Shown here in pieces: positions 12,628 through 12,660 of a stretch of DNA of 12,660 nucleotides. A model generated the notes under the pieces. That model was not told where the DNA came from, did not search any database, and was given only the letters and a program-made list of their open reading frames with translations. The position numbers and the translations under genes are program-made. The stretch comes from Baffinella frigidus. Taxonomy: Eukaryota; Cryptophyceae; Cryptomonadales; Baffinellaceae. The stretch covers positions 407,487-420,146 of the forward strand of contig MU646472.1 in NCBI GenBank assembly GCA_026770585.1. The letters are read 5' to 3'. Position 1 is the first letter of the stretch, and each line of letters starts with the position of its first letter.

Positions 12628-12660
12628 TAGGGCAACGGCCTGAAAATGGGGTAGTTAGGC
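12628..12660 (+). mobile_element. Foldback/MITE family F1, copy 3 (cut by window end)
   Basis: TAGGGCAACGGCCTGAAAAT then GGGGTAGTTAGGC matches the terminal 33 bp of F1 copy 2 read on the minus strand (3468 downward). The flank here is TTCA, not TTAA. The rest of the element should continue beyond the window. Confidence 0.75.

Overview
This window looks like nuclear, non-genic, repeat-rich DNA from a eukaryote whose telomere motif is the CCCTAAA/TTTAGGG type. That motif is shared by plants, many algae, dinoflagellates, chromerids and oomycetes. Long TA/TG, CT and GA microsatellites, many foldback (MITE-like) elements, GT...AG intron-like segments and the absence of any compact operon all argue against a bacterium, phage or virus. 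I cannot name the species; a protist or alga is a guess. No known protein family, rRNA or intact tRNA was recognised.

Layout. 1-2620: a family of ~100-bp degenerate units carrying two TA/TG microsatellites, then a 219-bp-period array and a GA microsatellite, bracketed by a ~57-bp inverted dispersed repeat. 2700-5400: separate inverted-repeat elements (2710-2948, 3309-3468, 4416-4585, 4872-4988, 5106-5277), a degenerate telomere-like tract and a weak tRNA-like segment. 5640-7790: a mosaic of degenerate AAACCCN tracts, always C-rich on the + strand, mixed with dispersed repeats. 7800-9030: tandemly duplicated exon-like modules. 9345-9612: short tandem repeats. 9880-10912: nested foldbacks, including a ~320-bp near-perfect hairpin. 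10919-11725: minisatellites and another foldback. 12075-12600: interstitial CCCTAAA tracts, then the start of a third copy of the foldback family seen at 182 and 3309.

The most interesting part is 7830-9030. A symmetric 54-nt segment that would encode an 18-residue peptide around SVDEAF recurs in full or in part six times. Copies differ mostly at third codon positions, follow an AG, and where complete are followed by GT. Two copies are followed by an identical-length 76-bp GT...AG segment built around a 48-bp palindrome, and removing it would keep the frame. This suggests exon shuffling or duplication with introner-like elements, in a live gene or its remains. Similar codon-biased duplicated segments lie at 4607/4789 and 5641/5781. 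A second notable point is two copies of a ~170-bp element whose perfect internal palindromes differ in sequence but keep perfect pairing.

All protein statements rest on reading frames and repeat comparison by eye; no database search was possible.
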